From Durusdinium trenchii (Eukaryota > Sar > Dinophyceae > Suessiales > Symbiodiniaceae): DNA of 64,000 nt. The stretch spans positions 1 to 64,000 of the forward strand of contig CAXAMN010027472.1 in assembly GCA_963970005.1 (NCBI GenBank), given 5' to 3'. Position 1 is the first letter of the stretch, and each line of letters starts with the position of its first letter. Positions 61,501 through 64,000 of the stretch are shown in pieces. The notes under the pieces are model-generated. The model was not told the origin of the DNA, ran no database searches, and saw only the letters and a program-made list of their open reading frames with translations. The translations under genes and the position numbers were made by a program.

Positions 61501-63564
61501 TCTGCGAATGGCGCGTAATCATCTGATTTGCGTTTCGTCGACAATCTCGTATATGGGGTGCATGGAGGTCCAAAGGCAAAGATGTCTTCCTGCGAGTCCA
61601 AATGCAAGGTGTCAGTGTGAGGTACCTCTCCTATAGCCGCCTGTGATTCAATCCCTGCATAAATCACAAAGTAAACAGTTAAACAATAGCAAATTGTAAA
61701 TAGAGTATCGAATCATCAAATCGAATCATTTGTAGATATGTGATATGTGAGGTGCGCTATGTGATGTGACAAATATGATATATTATGATTCGATAATTGA
61801 TGATATGAAATGATATGATATGTGTGTGTAGTGTGTAGCAATATCAATGAATTTCAGTTACTCAGGTATTGTTAGTCTTGTCTTGTTGGCTGTTATTTGT
61901 CATCAAGAGTCATCGGCAGGATCTGCACAATGCATGTCGTGCAGCAAGCACTTCCCACCACCATGTTCTTGAGTCTCGATCTTCTCGAACAGGTGGCCAA
62001 CTGAGGTTCCACAACAGAGCATCAGCATCATCACTGATCATATGAGTCCATGAGCTTTCAAGTTCAGTTGTGGGGATTGATTGATTCATCGATTGTGACT
62101 TTTTTAGTACTGGCAACCATCATGAAGCCCTAGCTTTTAGCAAAGCGAATAGCAAAGTGACAACAATCTGACCCCACAGGCCCACTCTCCATGGCATTGT
62201 CAGCCCATCAATAGTTGCTGTCAAGTCACTCGTGCCTGGATAATTCTGCTTCAAGAACTTAAGCTTTCCAGGGCCTGAGTCGCTGCAACTCAATGTCGCA
62301 GCTTTGAAACCCAACTCATCAGACAGCTGCCGCCTGGCAGTCAATTCGAAGAGTTGGGTGATTAGCTTTTGACTCTACTCTTGACATCTTCTGTTTCCAA
62401 GGTCCGTCCAAGATTTCACAAACGATATATTATCATGTCTGTATGTTACATATATAAATTATAAAATCTATTATATTAATTTAGACTCAGACCCAAAGTG
62501 CCGACATCACAAGACTGAAGAGAAGTTGACTGAACTACAAGGATTACTAATTACTCCACAAAGACAAAGACTCTTTCAAGAGTACAGAGTGCAAGTCTGC
62601 CCGCAGTTTTTGGGAGGATTCGACTTTTGGCTCTCACCCATAGTCTAAGGTTGGGACAAGCAATAAGTCCCTGTAGCTGCTCCAGCACAACCCTCCTTGA
62701 TCTTGACCCTCAGCAGTCAGCCACAATGTACTACGCACCAAAAAGTGTTGCACCGCCTCTATTGCTCATAACTTTTGGGACTATCACACTCTCCAACCGT
62801 CAATACCAAACGACTCATGATTAAGGGACGAGGCATCACACCCACATCAAATGTCTTAACTCAGCTCAAGTTGATTGTGTGCTCGACACGGCTGGTGTGT
62901 ATGTGGGTAATGAAGCCAGTACTTAAATTGTCCGGTATGCGGCAGGCAGTATTATCCAAATACTGTGTTTGACATTTGGTTGACCACTGCGTGCCATCCA
63001 AGATTCGTGATGTCTGCCAAATGGGGAGCCAAATGGTTCAGTCCAATCTTCTCGCAGTATAGGTGAGGCCACTGAAATGTTTCAGGCTGTCGGAGGTGCT
63101 GTGGATCAGCAGCTTTGGGAGGCATGATCTCGTTGGAGCTGCCACTCCTCACGAGAGATCCTATCCTCCACTGGTCCATCACCTATTCAGTTCATATTTC
63201 AACCCTCACATCAAGCATCTAGGGCGGGGAATGGGAAAAGGCAAGGGACAGCCAGACTGAAGACATGATTGAATCAGTCCAAAAGTTCTGGGTTCTGACT
63301 TCACACCTTCACACCCCTCACTTGATTGATAACATATTCAAACAACTTCTAACACAGTACACAGTATAGAGTCATAGAGTCATACATAGTCACATAGTCT
63401 CATAGTGGTATTCTGGGTATTCTGAATCATGAGTTGAGTTGTGAATCATTGAGTCTCACAAGTCCAAGTCCAAGCTTCTCAGAATCACTTGAAGGATCGT
63501 CAAGGCGCAAAAGGCTTCTTGCCAGGGAGGCACAGCCAGACTTGTCTTCTTCGCTCGACGACAT
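52318..63564 (-). CDS. C5-cytosine DNA methyltransferase-like gene, multi-exon, interrupted by a nested gene
   Basis: Predicted to transfer a methyl group to cytosine C5 in DNA in the nucleus. Exons seen: 63564-63460 (ATG start), about 63170-62990, 62326-about 62150, 62000-about 61910, 61654-61464, 61133-61076, a possible one near 60915-60850, 53041-52775 and 52546-52318. Family signatures in correct order are FGPPCTPYT (motif IV with the catalytic Cys), VLMEEV in the place of motif VI (normally ENV) and MAQSRKRIYVIM (motif VIII, QxRxR). Several junctions keep phase, for example 52775 to 52546, where TG plus C makes a Cys codon. No motif IX/X block (late target-recognition and GN-type end) was found below 52318, where a strong donor GTAAGG overlaps the stop. 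The 54.1-60.3 kb interval inside it holds a separate transposase-like gene on the same strand. A motif-I loop is not obvious. Some borders between 61.08 and 53.04 kb do not join in phase, so exons are missing from this model. Confidence 0.6.
52556..52617. repeat. 21-bp triplicated repeat inside an intron
   Basis: TTGTAAATAGTTTCCAGGAT repeated three times, within the 228-nt intron at 52774-52547 of the methyltransferase-like gene. Confidence 0.8.
52775..53041 (-). CDS. Methyltransferase gene, motif VIII (QxRxR) exon
   Basis: Acceptor TTCTTCAG and donor GTGTGAGT (intron 52774-52547, 228 nt). The exon encodes ASRFHMAQSRKRIYVIMVRD then a helix-rich stretch including EIINLVLPNALYK. The pattern AxxFxxxQSRKRxYVIxxRxD is the motif VIII signature of C5 methyltransferases, contacting DNA phosphates. 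The following intron contains a 21-bp triplicated repeat and a run of about eleven C. Confidence 0.65.
53060..54111 (-). other. Interval between the transposase-like gene and the next methyltransferase exon
   Basis: Mostly non-coding. A small frame near 53630 (after TGACAG: TPLDYMMNGQLHHDDHIENI) may be an exon, perhaps of the methyltransferase gene, but its partner borders are not clear. Confidence 0.35.
53922..53950. repeat. (CAG)n microsatellite
   Basis: About eight CAG triplets, about 160 bases beyond the stop codon of the transposase-like gene. Confidence 0.9.
54112..60272 (-). CDS. Transposase-like protein with HMG box and zinc finger, multi-exon
   Basis: About 1,400 residues in six blocks: 60272-about 59170, 58954-about 57595, about 57464-57025, 56959-about 56822, about 55463-54801 and 54660-54112. 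Exon 1 starts MPLLDLCSDETCEPN, has a Lys/Arg-rich region, then VILDDTSTRT and HVFVGDAAKTN, the spacing and context of the first two acidic residues of RNase-H-fold (DDE) transposases, followed by CLLHQICLVRR, a C-x2-H insert as in hAT/KDZ-type enzymes. Exon 2 carries HWCLPGCC then LLYRFKHYTVASSYL, a block I recognise from a large dinoflagellate family. Then come an HMG-box-like exon and a C-terminal zinc finger. Junctions 57025/56959 (65-nt intron) and 54800/54660 (139-nt intron) are GT-AG and in phase; the exon 1/2, 2/3 and 4/5 borders are unresolved. The gene lies in a large intron of the methyltransferase-like gene, same strand. No in-frame stop breaks its exons, so it may be active. Confidence 0.6.
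54260..54358 (-). other. PARP-type-like zinc finger segment in the last transposase exon
   Basis: Encodes C-x2-C (CYHC), 24 residues, then H-x2-C (HNYC), with IRFEWYWNKLRPNGW between. PARP-type nick-sensing fingers have C-x2-C, 28-30 residues, H-x2-C and a similar aromatic/basic middle, so this is slightly short. A role in recognising DNA breaks or ends would suit a transposase, but that is inference. The residues before it are Ser/Asp/Glu-rich and Lys-rich. Confidence 0.5.
55475..56821 (-). other. Large intron of the transposase-like gene
   Basis: No coding block was recognised. Contains TTG triplets near 56036 and a CT-rich run (56700-56750). The donor near 56830 and acceptor TTCAG near 55464 are not phase-matched with certainty, so a small exon may be hidden here. 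Confidence 0.4.
57025..57464 (-). CDS. HMG-box-like exon of the transposase-like gene
   Basis: After acceptor TTTTCAG it encodes a Glu/Arg-rich lead and then ALSGWNIFQRENSQ, YKSRVKNLSAQWRSLSSDDK and APWNIQARHEQM. The order Trp-x2-Phe, then Leu-x3-Trp, then Ser-x3-Lys-x2-Trp matches the three-helix HMG box, a minor-groove DNA-binding module. The exon ends at donor GTAAGA (57024) in phase 0. Confidence 0.55.
60850..60915 (-). CDS. Possible methyltransferase exon between motifs VI and VIII
   Basis: After an acceptor-like ATTGCAG, one frame reads LQIDVIVEGKAKSFLKTLHW, then KISF and a GT. The sequence fits the strand-helix segment expected between motifs VI and VIII. The reading phase does not join either neighbour cleanly: a phase-2 GA donor after the His-Trp codons would be needed. 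The block ends only about 580 bases upstream of the start of the nested transposase-like gene. Confidence 0.35.
61076..61133 (-). CDS. Methyltransferase gene, motif VI-like exon
   Basis: A 58-nt exon opening in phase 0 after GGAAAG and closing at donor GTATAT (61075). It encodes HRPPMVLMEEVAWLHPSHH. Spliced to the motif IV exon it puts MVLMEEV about 40 residues after PPC, the usual distance for motif VI (ENV), whose Glu stabilises the flipped cytosine. The Asn of ENV is replaced by Glu. The end phase (1) does not match the next visible block, so another small exon probably follows. Confidence 0.55.
61464..61654 (-). CDS. Methyltransferase gene, motif IV (PPC) exon
   Basis: A 191-nt exon with textbook borders: acceptor TTATGCAG and donor GTGAGA at 61463. 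It encodes DIFAFGPPCTPYTRLSTKRK, then SDDYAPFADPASFPFVTG. FGPPCTPYT matches motif IV of C5-cytosine methyltransferases; the Cys at about 61564 would be the nucleophile attacking C6 of cytosine, and the basic run after it is typical of the post-PPC loop. This is the best single piece of evidence for the enzyme assignment. Confidence 0.7.
61910..62000 (-). CDS. Methyltransferase gene, exon just upstream of motif IV
   Basis: After acceptor CCTCAG, one frame reads GHLFEKIETQEHGGGKC then LLHDMHCADPADDS. The Gly-rich turn and the two Cys/His pairs look like the linker that precedes the PPC loop in this group. An overlapping frame is also open, and the downstream border probably uses a non-GT donor, so the exon is supported mainly by its protein-like composition and location. 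Confidence 0.45.
62150..62326 (-). CDS. Methyltransferase gene, exon before the catalytic block
   Basis: Begins after acceptor GCGGCAG and encodes LSDELGFKAATLSCSDSG followed by GKLKFLKQNYPG. The Ser-Cys-Asp-Ser and KFLKQN run resembles the motif I-II surroundings of C5 methyltransferases, where an acidic residue contacts S-adenosylmethionine and a Lys/Phe-rich helix follows, but the FxGxG loop is not evident. The tail, GLTMPWRVGLWGQ, stays open until a possible GT donor near 62160. Confidence 0.45.
62990..63170 (-). CDS. Methyltransferase gene, putative second exon
   Basis: Open block after an acceptor ending GGACCAG, phase 0, encoding a stretch with MPPKAADPQHLRQPETFQW and HLYCEKIGLNHLAPHLADI. 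It reads as natural protein, with a Trp/His/Leu-rich amphipathic character, but has no motif I can name. The 3' border is uncertain: a GC donor inside the Gly-Trp codons or a GT a few bases later would both fit. Confidence 0.45.
63460..63564 (-). CDS. Methyltransferase gene, first exon with start codon
   Basis: ATG at 63564 opens 35 codons beginning MSSSEEDKSGCASLARS, acidic and Ser-rich, ending at a consensus donor GTGAGA at 63459 in phase 0. It was chosen as the start because it is the first Met-initiated, donor-terminated block upstream of the recognisable methyltransferase exons on the same strand. Whether it truly belongs to that transcript is inferred from position and phase, since the next exon at 63170 also opens in phase 0. 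Confidence 0.5.
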
Positions 63565-63909
63565 GACAGCACTGGAAGCTGAAACTCACAGTCACAGGCT
63601 GCTCTAAATTGATCAAAATGGAATCGTGCAAGGAACGTGCTGTAGGTTTAGCACTGCACCAGATGGAGTGTTCCCTCACCTCCAGGCTGGTTGACTTGTG
63701 TCATAGTAGGTTTCCATCTCTGAAAGGTTGAAAAACACAAGTACTTCAAGTGGCACCTTGCTAAGATGTGCTGTGGCATCCAACAAGGTCCTGTAGCTTT
63801 AGCTGAAAGATGTTTGGGCGTGTCAGTGGTTTCTGCTTAGACCCTCCAGTCGTTTAGAAGGATTTGCCTGCATTTGGTAGGTGCTTAGCCAATAGTGTCC
63901 AAGTTGATG

Positions 63910-63998
63910 TAAATAGTCTAGCATTTAACAAACAGTTTCTCAGGATTTAGCCAATAGTTCCTAGGAAGTTCCTAGGATTTAGCTAATAGTGTCCAGGA
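63910..63998. repeat. AGGATTTAGCCAATAGT micro-repeats at the window end
   Basis: Degenerate copies of CAGGATTTAGCTAATAGTTTC, similar to the intronic triplicate at 52556 and to AAACTAATTGCTAATTTCC copies at 41150-41270. The array continues off the window. Confidence 0.7.
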
Positions 63999-64000
63999 CC

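Overview
The window looks like nuclear DNA of a eukaryote with a large, repeat-rich, intron-rich genome, most likely a dinoflagellate (Symbiodiniaceae-like). That attribution is an inference. It rests on very low coding density, every convincing coding block lying on the minus strand, numerous short phase-split exons with GT-AG and possibly non-canonical borders, and protein families I associate with dinoflagellates. There are no bacterial-style operons, rRNAs or CRISPR arrays, and I found no spliced-leader gene.

Region 1, about 1-41 kb, is almost gene-free. It is a mosaic of miniature inverted-repeat elements, tandem repeats and decayed sequence. One family has palindromic CCCTAGGG ends, a second has CCCAGACACTCC ends and a third has TAACATGGAACCTGAA ends; single hairpins also occur. 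Larger structures are a 1.6 kb array whose CCTTACGTGGA motif switches orientation at about 11.84 kb, a ~110-bp tandem array at 27.95-28.34 kb and a GGATCC/CTCATGAAGAGA array at 36.86-37.10 kb. Only three stretches look coding: 12.08-12.56, about 28.34-28.99 and about 40.08-40.64 kb, all minus strand, none with an identifiable function.

Region 2, about 41-64 kb, carries three intron-rich genes on the minus strand, read from high to low coordinates. First is a C5-cytosine DNA methyltransferase-like gene, starting at 63,564 and traced to 52,318. Its PPC exon (61.5 kb), Glu-Glu-Val motif-VI-like exon (61.1 kb) and QSRKR motif-VIII exon (53.0 kb) can be recognised. Second, lying between the motif-VI-like and motif-VIII exons, is a complete-looking transposase-like gene (60,272 to 54,112) with RNase-H-like Asp motifs, a WCLPGCC motif, an HMG-box-like segment and a C-terminal PARP-type-like zinc finger. 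Third is a 17-exon, zinc-knuckle and coiled-coil gene of unknown function (50,825 to about 42,070), with a Lys/Ala/Ser-rich exon further downstream.

The working hypothesis is that the transposase-like gene, alone or with one or both neighbours, belongs to a mobile element linked to DNA methylation. The alternative is that a transposon simply landed in an intron of a host methyltransferase gene. Exon borders were chosen by eye from splice signals and reading phase and need transcript support.
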